DNA of 11,280 nt, from the NCBI GenBank assembly GCA_028278465.1, contig JANQEF010000225.1, forward strand, positions 1 through 11,280, given 5' to 3'. This stretch comes from Dehalococcoidia bacterium (GTDB lineage: Bacteria; Chloroflexota; Dehalococcoidia; Lucifugimonadales; Lucifugimonadaceae). Below the pieces are notes generated by a model. That model was not told the origin of the DNA. It was given only the letters and a program-made list of their open reading frames with translations, and did not search any database. The translations under genes were made by a program, and so were the position numbers. Of the stretch, positions 4,931 through 11,280 are shown in pieces (the first letter of the stretch is position 1; every line of letters begins with the position of its first letter).

Positions 4931-5045
4931 CACAACCGGCCCGACGCGCCCCGCACAGGTGGAGTCTTGTTCAAAACTCTCGGGATGTGCGCACATCACC
5001 TGTGGTTGGGATGCTGGAGCGCGCCGGACCGGCCACATGGAGAGG
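4931..5045 (-). ncRNA. Candidate structured RNA element, copy B (3' of kelch gene B)
   Basis: Nearly identical to 2104-2217. Differences cluster in the distal part of one internal hairpin, plus one A/G change in a predicted 8-nt bulge (5016). In copy B that hairpin becomes a 7-bp stem with a GAAC loop (minus strand 4979-4973 with 4968-4962), including one G-U that would be an A-C mismatch on the plus strand. The pairing is therefore kept although the sequence changed. The outer 14-bp stem and the 8-bp stem have the same sequence as in copy A. The element starts about 66 nt after the kelch B stop. Two copies give little covariation, so the RNA call stays moderate. Confidence 0.5.
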
Positions 5046-5047
5046 GA

Positions 5048-5100
5048 GCCTGCCGGGCAACGTTGGCTGTCTGGCTTAAGCCATCGAAACCACGGCAGGC
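5048..5100 (-). other. 3'-UTR hairpin after kelch gene B
   Basis: Minus strand, 11 nt past the kelch B stop: GCCTGCCG (5100-5093) pairs perfectly with CGGCAGGC (5055-5048). Within it are a TGGCTTAAGCCA palindrome (5072-5083) and a possible TGGTT/AGCCA step. The sequence is unlike the hairpin after kelch A, but position, size and distance to the structured element match. No T-run follows. Confidence 0.5.
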
Positions 5101-5111
5101 AGATCAGTCCA

Positions 5112-6770
5112 TCAGTTCAGTGGAGGCGGGGTGAAGATCCACGATGCTTCGGTGTTCCATACCTGAGCGGCAAGTTGCCTTCCGCCGGTCACCAGTAGAC
5201 GCCCGTCTGCCAGCATTGCTGTCCCAAGATCTCTGAAAGCCATCGGAAGCGGATAGCGTGACCAGGCGTCGATCTCGGGATCGAAGATTTCAACCGAGCG
5301 TGCTGTCGCAACACTGGCGGTGCAGAGCCCTGTGAAGTCTCGCCAACTCAACAGGATTCGAGCGTCTTCTGGCATGTTGTATGCCACAGCACCGCAGCGC
5401 GGTTCGCTGAATTCCGTTCCCAAAGTCCAACTGGAGGTAGCCGGATCAAAGATCTGAGTGGTTGTTGATCCTGCCGGACTGAACGTAGGCGCCCGGCCGC
5501 CGGCCGCCATCACTCTCCCGTCGTCCATCAAGACCGCTGCAGTGGCACCTGTCTTGATCGGGAGCGACTCTGTACTCTCCCACCGCTCGGTTCCGGGATC
5601 GAAGATCCAGGCCGTATCCGTTGCCGGATCCCTGTCTCCACCCGCCAGAATAACCCGCCCGTCGGGGAGCTTTGCGAGCCCGTAGTGGGCGAGCCTGCTC
5701 TCCGGCATCTCTCCAACCAGGGTCCACTCATCAGTGGTGGGATCGTAAATCTCGGACGTGGATTCGTGAAAGTCTTCGTTTACCTGTACGCCCTGTCCAA
5801 CGTACACAGAGAACGTGCTTCCGTTCGTGTTCAGGGACGGGTCAGTGAACACCCCTCCCGCGACCAGCACCCGTCCATCGTCCAGTGTGATGATGCCGGG
5901 CATCGACCGGGCGATGTTCATGCTTGCGATCTCGGTCCATTGATTTGTCGATGGATCGTAGACTTCCGCCGCCTCTGTGTCGGCTAGCCCGAGACCGGCG
6001 CCGCCGACTACAAGAACTCGACCGTCTGTTAGCAGAGTAGCCGCCAGTGATGAATCTCTAGGCAGAACAGTCTGTCCGGCTGAGGTCCATATGTTGGTCG
6101 CTGGATCGAAGAGCTCGGCTTCCATCACTCCGGGACCATCTTCACCTTGCCCACCTATCGCTAACACACGACCGTCCTGCAGGGTTACCACGGCAAACGA
6201 ATACCGCGGGACGGTCATCGGAGAAACGACTTCCCATTCGCCTGAAAGGCCCTCCGGCTCCGATCCGGATGTCGGCGTTGGCAACGGCACCGTCGTCGCT
6301 GTTGGCTGCGGTGCGGCCGTGGCGGTTCCGGTTGGTTGCGTAGGCGCCACGGTCGGTATGGGCGGCTCTGGGGTTGGCGTTGCCGTTGCGGGCAACGGGG
6401 TGAACGTTGGGCGCAGGGTTGGTGTGACGTCGCTCGGCGTCGGTGTCTGAAGCTCAGGCGTCGGCGTGGCAGCCGGCGCAGGTCCTTCGTCATCGTCGTT
6501 CACGAGCAGGATGAACAGCACCGCTGCTATCGCTGCCAGCAGGATCGTTGCCGCTGGAGCGGCATATCGCACTTTCATCGGGTTCCTCCACCGCACGGGA
6601 AGGTGGAAAGCTCGTTTGAATCCCAAAATCAAGCTCTGCTTGTCCGGTTCGCCCATCTGTGGGCGTATCGCTTGCCAGGTTCCCGACGGCAGATGCAGCT
6701 GCTCCGCTTCTGCGCGGAACAGCGATGAAAGCTGCCTCTCCAGTTGTGTGGTGTCGTTGAACGAGGTCAC
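5112..6770 (-). CDS. Membrane-anchored kelch beta-propeller protein, putative anti-sigma/sensor B
   Basis: 552 aa with the same architecture as the protein at 2288-3952: cytosolic region 1-66, membrane span 69-90, Pro/Thr stalk about 97-166, then six or seven kelch blades to the C-terminus, which also ends WIFTPP.LN. Residues 1-165 differ from paralogue A at only about ten or so positions, mostly conservative. Beyond residue 166 the two diverge sharply, with different loop lengths between blades. Here too there are only two cysteines, C459 and C483, in blade 6 with the same spacing as in A. The GTG start overlaps the sigma B stop (GTGA), with AGGAGG 7 nt upstream. The expected role is to hold sigma B at the membrane and release it on an extracytoplasmic cue read by the propeller; this is inference. 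The near-identical cytosolic part raises the chance of cross-binding to either sigma factor. Confidence 0.85.
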   Translation of the reverse strand: MTSFNDTTQLERQLSSLFRAEAEQLHLPSGTWQAIRPQMGEPDKQSLILGFKRAFHLPVRWRNPMKVRYAAPAATILLAAIAAVLFILLVNDDDEGPAPAATPTPELQTPTPSDVTPTLRPTFTPLPATATPTPEPPIPTVAPTQPTGTATAAPQPTATTVPLPTPTSGSEPEGLSGEWEVVSPMTVPRYSFAVVTLQDGRVLAIGGQGEDGPGVMEAELFDPATNIWTSAGQTVLPRDSSLAATLLTDGRVLVVGGAGLGLADTEAAEVYDPSTNQWTEIASMNIARSMPGIITLDDGRVLVAGGVFTDPSLNTNGSTFSVYVGQGVQVNEDFHESTSEIYDPTTDEWTLVGEMPESRLAHYGLAKLPDGRVILAGGDRDPATDTAWIFDPGTERWESTESLPIKTGATAAVLMDDGRVMAAGGRAPTFSPAGSTTTQIFDPATSSWTLGTEFSEPRCGAVAYNMPEDARILLSWRDFTGLCTASVATARSVEIFDPEIDAWSRYPLPMAFRDLGTAMLADGRLLVTGGRQLAAQVWNTEASWIFTPPPLN

Positions 6771-7363
6771 GACTGCGCCTCCTCTCCCGAGAGCCTCGGT
6801 TCACCGAAACCCTCGCTGGCGGCTACTGCATCCCTGAGCGCCGCCGTGGCGCGGTGCAGCCGTGACTTAACCGTCCCAACCCGCCAGCCGGTTGACTCGG
6901 CTATCTCGGGCAAGGAAAAGTCGTTGAAAAATCTGAGTACGAGCACGGTCCTGTGCTCTACGGACAGTGTTCGAAGCGCCGACTGCAGCATCGACGCTGT
7001 CTCGGCGTTGAGCGTTGAGTCCTCGGGAGACACTGCAGGATCCGCGACCGGCAGCGCTTCCTCAACGGGAGCGGTGGGCAGCTTCAGCCGGCGCGTCATC
7101 TTGCCGATGCAGTTGATCAGGATCCGGTTGATCCACGGCCGGAACTCCCGTTTGAGATCGAACGAGCGGATCTTCTTCCACGCCGCCAGCAGCGATTCCT
7201 GCACCGCCTCTTCTGCGAGCGAGGCGTCGCGGGTGATAAGCAGCGCCACCCTGTAGAGGTGGTCGCCGTGGAAGTCGAGGACGCGGCGGAAGGCTTCCTG
7301 GTCGCCCTGCTGGCAACGCAGAATCGCCTCTCGCTCAATGCTGTTTGTCAGTATCGGGTCCAA
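6767..7363 (-). CDS. ECF-type RNA polymerase sigma factor B
   Basis: 198 aa, roughly two thirds identical to sigma A by eye. Region 2 covers about 23-90 with AEEAVQESLLAAWKKIRSF, keeping the acidic residue that A lacks. The linker covers about 91-118. Region 4 covers about 119-177 with STGWRVGTVKSRLHRATAAL. The last ~30 residues (RATAALRDAVAASEGF... LSGEEAQS) are almost the same as in A. The start is a TTG at 7361-7363: no in-frame ATG or GTG fits, a GGGG-containing stretch lies just upstream, and the protein start aligns with A. The gene is divergent from the Nudix gene across 153 bp. The recognition-helix differences from A (WRVGTVK versus WKRGTVM) suggest overlapping but not identical promoter preference (inference). 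Confidence 0.92.
   Translation of the reverse strand: MDPILTNSIEREAILRCQQGDQEAFRRVLDFHGDHLYRVALLITRDASLAEEAVQESLLAAWKKIRSFDLKREFRPWINRILINCIGKMTRRLKLPTAPVEEALPVADPAVSPEDSTLNAETASMLQSALRTLSVEHRTVLVLRFFNDFSLPEIAESTGWRVGTVKSRLHRATAALRDAVAASEGFGEPRLSGEEAQS
6778..6783 (-). promoter_or_regulatory. Strong ribosome binding site for kelch B
   Basis: AGGAGG on the minus strand, 7 nt before the GTG at 6770, inside the sigma B tail codons, exactly as in unit A. Confidence 0.8.
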
Positions 7364-7395
7364 AATCCCCGTTCCTCGACGCCATCTTCTATCAA

Positions 7396-7425
7396 CAACT
7401 ACCCGGCGAGGTCCGAAAAGGTTCC
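7396..7425 (-). promoter_or_regulatory. Putative ECF-type promoter of unit B
   Basis: Minus strand: GGAACC (7425-7420), a spacer ending CCTCGCCGG, then GTAGTTGTT. GGAAC is the classic -35 core of ECF promoters, and the 18 nt between GGAAC and GTAGTT equals the spacing in unit A. The TTG start is about 35 nt downstream. Confidence 0.5.
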
Positions 7426-7516
7426 CGGCATACTCCGAAACCTGTCGTGATCAGGCGGCGCGGCGGGTCTACAGTGTCTGCAGGAATGTCTGCCAGCCAG
7501 CGCAAAGGATGCGCCG

Positions 7517-8008
7517 ATGCCTGAGCCGCTGAACAACGTGGTGATCCACTGCAAAGGGCTTCTGTTCGATGCCGACAGGAGGCTGCTGCTGGTGCGGCAG
7601 TCGGAGTCGGTTGGCACGTACTGGAACGCGCCGGGTGGCCGGATGGAGGAGGGCGATTCGCTGGAGGGCTGCCTGGAGCGGGAGGTGCGCGAGGAGACGG
7701 GGCTGGTCGTGGAGTCGGCGCGGCTCGCCTACTCACATGCGTATGTATCGCCGGGTTACACCGATGTCTACTTGGGTTTCCACGTGACGCGGTTCAGCGG
7801 CGAGCTGGGCGTGGGCACCTCGCTGACGGAGTCGGAGCAGGTGGAGATCACGGGTATACGGTTCGTGGCGCGTGACGAGCAGCTTGCAGAGCCGGTGTTT
7901 CCGCTCAGGCTGTGGGGTGTTGCGGAGGCATGCCTGAACGGCGGCCCTGCGGGAGCCGCGTACCTGGGAACGGAGTCAGGCGAAGACTATCGGGCGTGGG
8001 CGACTTAG
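7517..8008 (+). CDS. Nudix hydrolase
   Basis: 163 aa, a normal single-domain Nudix size. The enzyme should hydrolyse a nucleoside diphosphate linked to another group, in the cytosol. The Nudix box runs from G41 to L63: GGRMEEGDSLEGCLEREVRE then ETGL. The REVREETGL half is intact, including the metal-binding glutamates E56, E59 and E60. The first glutamate of the GX5E part is replaced by aspartate (D47), a conservative change. The early strands (VVIHCKGLLFDADRRLLLVR) and the NAPGG turn fit the fold. AAAGGA lies 7 nt before the ATG. The TAG stop overlaps the TAA stop of the convergent nadD-pyrE gene by 4 bp, leaving no terminator space between them. The substrate is not predictable: ADP-ribose, dinucleotide or mutagenic NTP are all possible. 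Confidence 0.9.
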   Translation: MPEPLNNVVIHCKGLLFDADRRLLLVRQSESVGTYWNAPGGRMEEGDSLEGCLEREVREETGLVVESARLAYSHAYVSPGYTDVYLGFHVTRFSGELGVGTSLTESEQVEITGIRFVARDEQLAEPVFPLRLWGVAEACLNGGPAGAAYLGTESGEDYRAWAT

Positions 8009-9240
8009 CTCCCGGTGATCTGCAGGTCGCCCTCGGGCGTCGCCTCCCAGAACGACACGAAGGGCAGGCCTCGGCGGTGCACCTCATCGCTGCCGCCCTG
8101 CTTGCGGTCGAGGACGCAGAGCACGAGCGCCACCTCACAGCCGAACGCCTGCATCGCGTCGATCGCTTCGAGCAGGCTGCCGCCGGTGGAAACCGTGTCG
8201 TCGAACACGGCCACCTTCATGCCGGGCTTCACGGAGCCCTCGATCTGGCGGCCCATGCCGTGCTCCTTCTTCTCAGGTCGCACAAAGAAGCCGGTCAGGC
8301 TGGAGTTCTCCTGCCACACGCGGAGCATCAGCGCACCGACTATAGGCACCGCAGCGACGGTTGGGCCGCCCGCGGCTTCGCATCCGGCTTCGATGATCTT
8401 CTCCAGGAAGAGCTGCGAGATGATGGAGGCGCCTTCGGGGTCGAGCGAGAGCTGGCGGCCGTCGAAGTAGTAGCTGCTCTTCTGGCCGGAGGTTAGCGTG
8501 AAGTCGCCAAACTCGAGCGCGCCCAGCTCCTTCGCTCGCTCCAGTAGCCGGTCTGCGCCTGACGCCGTCTGCACCATGTTTTGCTCATCTCCCGTTTTTC
8601 GTGATCCGTAGAGCCCGTTACGCCTGATATAACGCTCAACATCGGCAGGAACACTATCGCCCACACCTTCGCCCGCGGCAAGGCGCGCCCGCAGTTCGGT
8701 GGCGCTCACGTCGAGCATCGGCCCTTCGAGGAAATTCGCGCCGTGCGCGGGATGCGATTCAGGCAGATTGTCCGGCCATGTCTCGCCGGGACGGCCGATC
8801 ACGAGTACCGAGCACAGGTTTCGCAGCTCATTGGATCGCTGCCAGTTGTCCATCTGGAGCGCCGAGTCTGCGCCGAGCACCAGGACGAAGTCGACGTTTT
8901 CGTCGTAGCGAACGGAGAGGTCGTGGAGCGTGTCGGCCGTGTAGGTCTCGCCCTCGCGGACGACGTCGACATCGCTTACTTCGAGCCCGTCTTCTTCGGC
9001 GACCGCTAGCTGTGCCATCTCCAGGCGGCGCTCCGGCGATGCTGTCGGCGGCTTGTCGCGCAGCCACGGCCGGCCGGCCGGGATGACGAGCACAGAGTTC
9101 AGGTCACCGTGCCGCAGTGCGAAGCGGGCGATCTCGATGTGGCCGCGATGAATCGGGTCGAAGGTTCCGCCGAACACGCCGATGCGAGTCCGCCGCGCAT
9201 CTTCGTCAGAGTCGGCGCCAGAACCGGAGCTCAGTCCCAC
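8005..9240 (-). CDS. nadD-pyrE: Fused nicotinate-nucleotide adenylyltransferase / orotate phosphoribosyltransferase
   Basis: 411 aa read through without a stop. Residues 18-213 are NadD, which adenylates nicotinate mononucleotide in NAD synthesis: GVFGGTFDPIHRGH with the catalytic HxGH at 31-34, a VSATELR motif at 178-184 (usual form ISSTxxR), and the typical ending YIRRNGLY. After about 12 linker residues, residues 226-405 are PyrE, which makes orotidine monophosphate from orotate and PRPP: ALEFGDFTLTSG, the catalytic loop VRPEKKEHGMG (319-330), and the PRPP-binding loop VFDDTVSTGGS (345-355). Each half is close to full family length. The start is GTG 9240, overlapping obgE by 10 bp, with a 17-residue polar leader. 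An internal ATG at 8577 (M222), 11 nt after GGAG, could also yield free PyrE. A sequencing error that removed a stop is the main alternative to a true fusion. Confidence 0.88.
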   Translation of the reverse strand: MGLSSGSGADSDEDARRTRIGVFGGTFDPIHRGHIEIARFALRHGDLNSVLVIPAGRPWLRDKPPTASPERRLEMAQLAVAEEDGLEVSDVDVVREGETYTADTLHDLSVRYDENVDFVLVLGADSALQMDNWQRSNELRNLCSVLVIGRPGETWPDNLPESHPAHGANFLEGPMLDVSATELRARLAAGEGVGDSVPADVERYIRRNGLYGSRKTGDEQNMVQTASGADRLLERAKELGALEFGDFTLTSGQKSSYYFDGRQLSLDPEGASIISQLFLEKIIEAGCEAAGGPTVAAVPIVGALMLRVWQENSSLTGFFVRPEKKEHGMGRQIEGSVKPGMKVAVFDDTVSTGGSLLEAIDAMQAFGCEVALVLCVLDRKQGGSDEVHRRGLPFVSFWEATPEGDLQITGS

Positions 9241-10508
9241 TCGAACTCCATTTCGTCGACTATCACCGTAGCGCCCGAGACCACGCCGGCCTCCTCGAGT
9301 TCCCTGGTGACGCCGAGGTCGCTCAGCCTGCGCTGGAACTGCACCAGCGTTGTCCAGTCTTCGAGGTTGCTGCCGCGGGCCAGCCGCACCGCCCGCGGGT
9401 GCAGGATGCGGTAAACGTCCTCTTCCACCACCTCGACGGAACGCTTGGAGTCCACCGGCTGCGGGCGCAGGACCGGACCTCGGCGTTCTGTTTCATCTGC
9501 GTCACGCGGCAACTGCCGCAGCATCCTGCGCATCTCGGTGATCAGGTCGTCCACACCATCCCGCGTCGCCGCTGATATCGAGATCACAGTGGTCTCATCG
9601 CCGAACGCGGCGTGAAGCTCGTCCTCGATCCACTCCCGCTGGCCGGGATCCTCGAACAGGTCGGTCTTGTTGACGACGATCATCTGCGGCGTCGATGCCA
9701 GCCGCTCGTTGAACCTCTCCAGCTCCTCGTTGATGGTCCGCACACGTTCCACAACGTCTGGCTCCGAGCCGTCGACGACGTGCGCCAGCACGCGGGTGCG
9801 CTCGATGTGCTTCAGGAATTCGTGGCCTAGGCCGACGCCGGCGTGCGCGCCTTCGATCAGGCCCGGGATGTCGACCACTACGAAGGCGTCATGCTCGAAG
9901 TAGACGACACCGAGTGAGGGTTCAAGAGTGGTGAACGGGTAGTTGGCGATCTTCGGCTTTGCGGCGCTGATAGAGGCGAGGATGGAGGACTTGCCGCCGT
10001 TCGGCATGCCAATGAGGCCGACGTCTGCCAGCAGCTTCAGGTTGAGACGAAGTTCCCGCTCTTCGCCCGGTTCTCCGGCCTCAGCCAGCATCGGCGTCTG
10101 GTTCGTAGAGGATGCGAAGCGGGTGTTGCCGAAACCGCCCTGGCCTCCTTTTGCCACCACAAGCACATCGCCGTCGTTCGCCAGGTCGCCGATCAGCTCT
10201 TCGCCGTCACCGTCCGTCAGGCTCCAGACCTCGGTGCCGACAGGAACCTCGACCTTCAGGTCATCGCCGTCCTTGCCGGTCTTCTTTGCAGACTTGCCTG
10301 ACTCGCCGTGACCAGCCTTGAGCACCATGCCTTTGCGGAACTTGAGAAGCGTGTTGACCGAAGGCGAAGCGACGAAGATGATGCTTCCGCCGCGGCCTCC
10401 GTCGCCGCCTGCCGGACCGCCCCTCGGCACGAACGCTTCCCTGCGGAAGTTGACGACTCCGTTTCCACCGTCCCCGGCACGGACCGTTATTTGTGCCGAA
10501 TCGATCAC
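9231..10508 (-). CDS. obgE: Obg family GTPase
   Basis: 425 aa. Obg binds the large ribosomal subunit during assembly and responds to guanine nucleotides, including the stringent alarmone. The N-terminal Gly-rich Obg fold (about 1-157) has AGDGGNGVVNFRREAFVPRG and GGPAGGDGGRGG. The GTPase domain (about 160-333) shows G1 GMPNGGKSS (167-175), switch I NYPFTTLEPSLG, G3 DIPGLIEGA (213-221), G4 NKTD (280-283) and G5 ISA (311-313). The C-terminal OCT domain (about 355-425) ends VIVDEMEFEWD. The GTG start at 10508 matches the family N-terminus; upstream is only a modest AAAGAG. It is the first gene of the pair with nadD-pyrE and is divergent from recO. All motifs are intact. Confidence 0.97.
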   Translation of the reverse strand: MIDSAQITVRAGDGGNGVVNFRREAFVPRGGPAGGDGGRGGSIIFVASPSVNTLLKFRKGMVLKAGHGESGKSAKKTGKDGDDLKVEVPVGTEVWSLTDGDGEELIGDLANDGDVLVVAKGGQGGFGNTRFASSTNQTPMLAEAGEPGEERELRLNLKLLADVGLIGMPNGGKSSILASISAAKPKIANYPFTTLEPSLGVVYFEHDAFVVVDIPGLIEGAHAGVGLGHEFLKHIERTRVLAHVVDGSEPDVVERVRTINEELERFNERLASTPQMIVVNKTDLFEDPGQREWIEDELHAAFGDETTVISISAATRDGVDDLITEMRRMLRQLPRDADETERRGPVLRPQPVDSKRSVEVVEEDVYRILHPRAVRLARGSNLEDWTTLVQFQRRLSDLGVTRELEEAGVVSGATVIVDEMEFEWD

Positions 10509-10815
10509 GTGGAAATCTCTTTCACCCGGTCAGTCACTTCATCACATGTAATAAGCGGCGTGGAAAGGTGGACAGCGAACTGCGTTCAAGTATAAGTCCG
10601 GGTGTGGACTGATCAGGGATTGATGTGCAGGACGGCGCTGCCGCGTGGCCGGATGAGCAGCGGGATGTGGAAGGATGCGAAGGGCGATGAGTGATCCCTG
10701 AGATTGTCCGTGACTTTCAACGAGGCTGCGCCTCTTCTCCACGCGTAGACCGCACGCTTTTCCACACTCGGCCACCGAGGCCGTTCGTGGCCTTGCCGCC
10801 GCAGTAAACTGAGGC
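10509..10815. other. Divergent intergenic region between obgE and recO
   Basis: 307 bp that should hold promoters for both genes. On the minus strand TTATACTTG around 10590 resembles a -10 box for obgE, but I see no good -35. An AGGCC/GGCCT hairpin (10778-10782, 10789-10793) precedes recO. No RNA gene or convincing small protein is visible; minus-strand frames here run antisense into recO. Confidence 0.5.
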
Positions 10816-11238
10816 ATGGTCTCGTCACGCCCGCGCACATACTCGGTCGAGGCGATCGTCGTTCGAGCCAGCGACTTCGGCGAGGCCGACAGGCTCGTCA
10901 CGCTGCTCACGCCCTTCGCAGGCCTCGTGCGAGCAGTCGCCCGCGGCGCCCGCAAGCCGAAGTCTCGGCTCGGTGGCAACGTGGACCTGCTGCGGCACAT
11001 CAACGCTTCGCTGAACGAAGGCCGCTCGCTGCACACCGTATCGCAGGTGCAGTCGATCTCCAGCCTGCGCGGGCTGCATGCCGGCCTCGAAAAGATGTCG
11101 ACCGGCATCTACATGGCCGAGCTCGCAGAGCGCTTCTCCGTCGAAGGCGGCTCGAACCCGGCGCTGTTCAACCAGCTGGTGCGCACGCTGCAGATACTGG
11201 ACGCCGAGCCGGTCCACCCGCTGATGCCAGAAGAATGA
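10816..11238 (+). CDS. recO: DNA repair protein RecO, truncated
   Basis: 140 aa where RecO proteins usually have about 230-270. RecO loads RecA in the RecFOR pathway. The N-terminal OB-fold is clear: RTYSVEAIVVRASDFGEADR, then LVTLLTPFAGLVRAVARGAR and KPKSRLGG. It is followed by the first helices of the C-terminal domain (YMAELAERFSVEGGSNPALF, then NQLVRTLQILDAEPVHPLM). The expected continuation (a FELRLL-like helix and the zinc-binding cysteines) is absent: the frame reads PEE and stops. The start ATG has a GAGG one base upstream, which is tight, but the N-terminus fits the family. The break is at about 11226, where base composition also changes, so it could be an insertion, a rearrangement or an assembly error near the window end. 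Confidence 0.85.
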   Translation: MVSSRPRTYSVEAIVVRASDFGEADRLVTLLTPFAGLVRAVARGARKPKSRLGGNVDLLRHINASLNEGRSLHTVSQVQSISSLRGLHAGLEKMSTGIYMAELAERFSVEGGSNPALFNQLVRTLQILDAEPVHPLMPEE

Positions 11239-11280
11239 CAAGGTTGGTCTTTTCGGTTTGCAGTCTGATCTGCTTATGGC
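11227..11280. other. Lower-GC tail after the recO break
   Basis: The last 54 bases contain 25 G/C by hand count, lower than the recO segment before them. No frame restores RecO homology: the alternative frame reads RMTRLVFSVCSLICLW, which does not look like RecO. Too short to identify. Confidence 0.4.

Larger units (their letters stand above)
4931..7425 (-). repeat. Tandem duplication unit B (promoter site, sigma, kelch, 3' RNA element)
   Basis: Paralogous to 2104-4611 (see unit A). By hand count the segment 6274-6866 differs from 3456-4048 at about 37 of 593 ungapped positions (about 94% identity). The propeller proteins are only about 60% identical in the stretch I aligned. Confidence 0.85.

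Noticed and set aside
2104..5045. Composite transposon or insertion sequence bounded by the two 115-bp elements
   Set aside because: No transposase is encoded between them, the element lacks obvious target-site duplications, and its positions are explained by tandem duplication of the whole sigma-kelch unit.
7912..8496. 194-residue plus-strand frame opposite pyrE
   Set aside because: It is a shadow of PyrE, whose motifs are unambiguous on the minus strand.
10542..11108. 188-residue minus-strand frame opposite recO
   Set aside because: It is antisense to clear RecO homology, with a peptide rich in Arg/Ser/Pro and no recognisable domain.

Overview
The window reads as a GC-rich bacterial chromosome segment with housekeeping genes on the right and an accessory regulatory region in the middle. 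Small ECF sigma factors paired with membrane-anchored kelch propellers, the compact obgE / nadD-pyrE block and the style of the intergenic repeats suggest a Chloroflexota-like genome (Dehalococcoidia / SAR202 area). That placement comes from general resemblance only and is not demonstrated here.

Layout. (1) 2-1171 (+): a major facilitator superfamily transporter cut by the left edge. (2) 1172-2103: about 930 bp of intergenic DNA packed with short dispersed repeats and hairpins, with one doubtful small minus-strand reading frame. (3) 2104-7425: the most interesting part, a diverged tandem duplication. Each unit, read on the minus strand, has a GGAA-type promoter-like site, an ECF sigma factor gene, a gene for a one-pass membrane protein with an outward kelch beta-propeller (its GTG start overlaps the sigma stop), a hairpin just after the stop codon, and then a nearly identical ~115-bp element. 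In the minus-strand transcript this element can fold into a long-stemmed branched RNA. (4) 7517-8008 (+): a Nudix hydrolase, divergent from the second sigma gene. (5) 8005-10508 (-): an overlapping pair, obgE followed by an apparent in-frame nadD-pyrE fusion. (6) 10816-11238 (+): recO, which stops far short of normal length where the base composition changes, close to the right edge.

How the parts may work together. The kelch proteins look like transmembrane anti-sigma/sensor partners of the sigma factors: a short cytosolic N-terminal region of about 60 residues, one membrane span, a Pro/Thr-rich stalk and a six- to seven-bladed propeller. The parts that would contact the partner or be translated together (sigma tail, kelch cytosolic region, membrane span, stalk) are almost the same in both units. 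The propeller and the middle of the sigma factor have diverged, as expected if one signalling chassis carries two different sensors. The minus-strand 3' element is a candidate undescribed structured RNA. Everything outside 2104-7425 looks ordinary except the nadD-pyrE fusion and the recO truncation.
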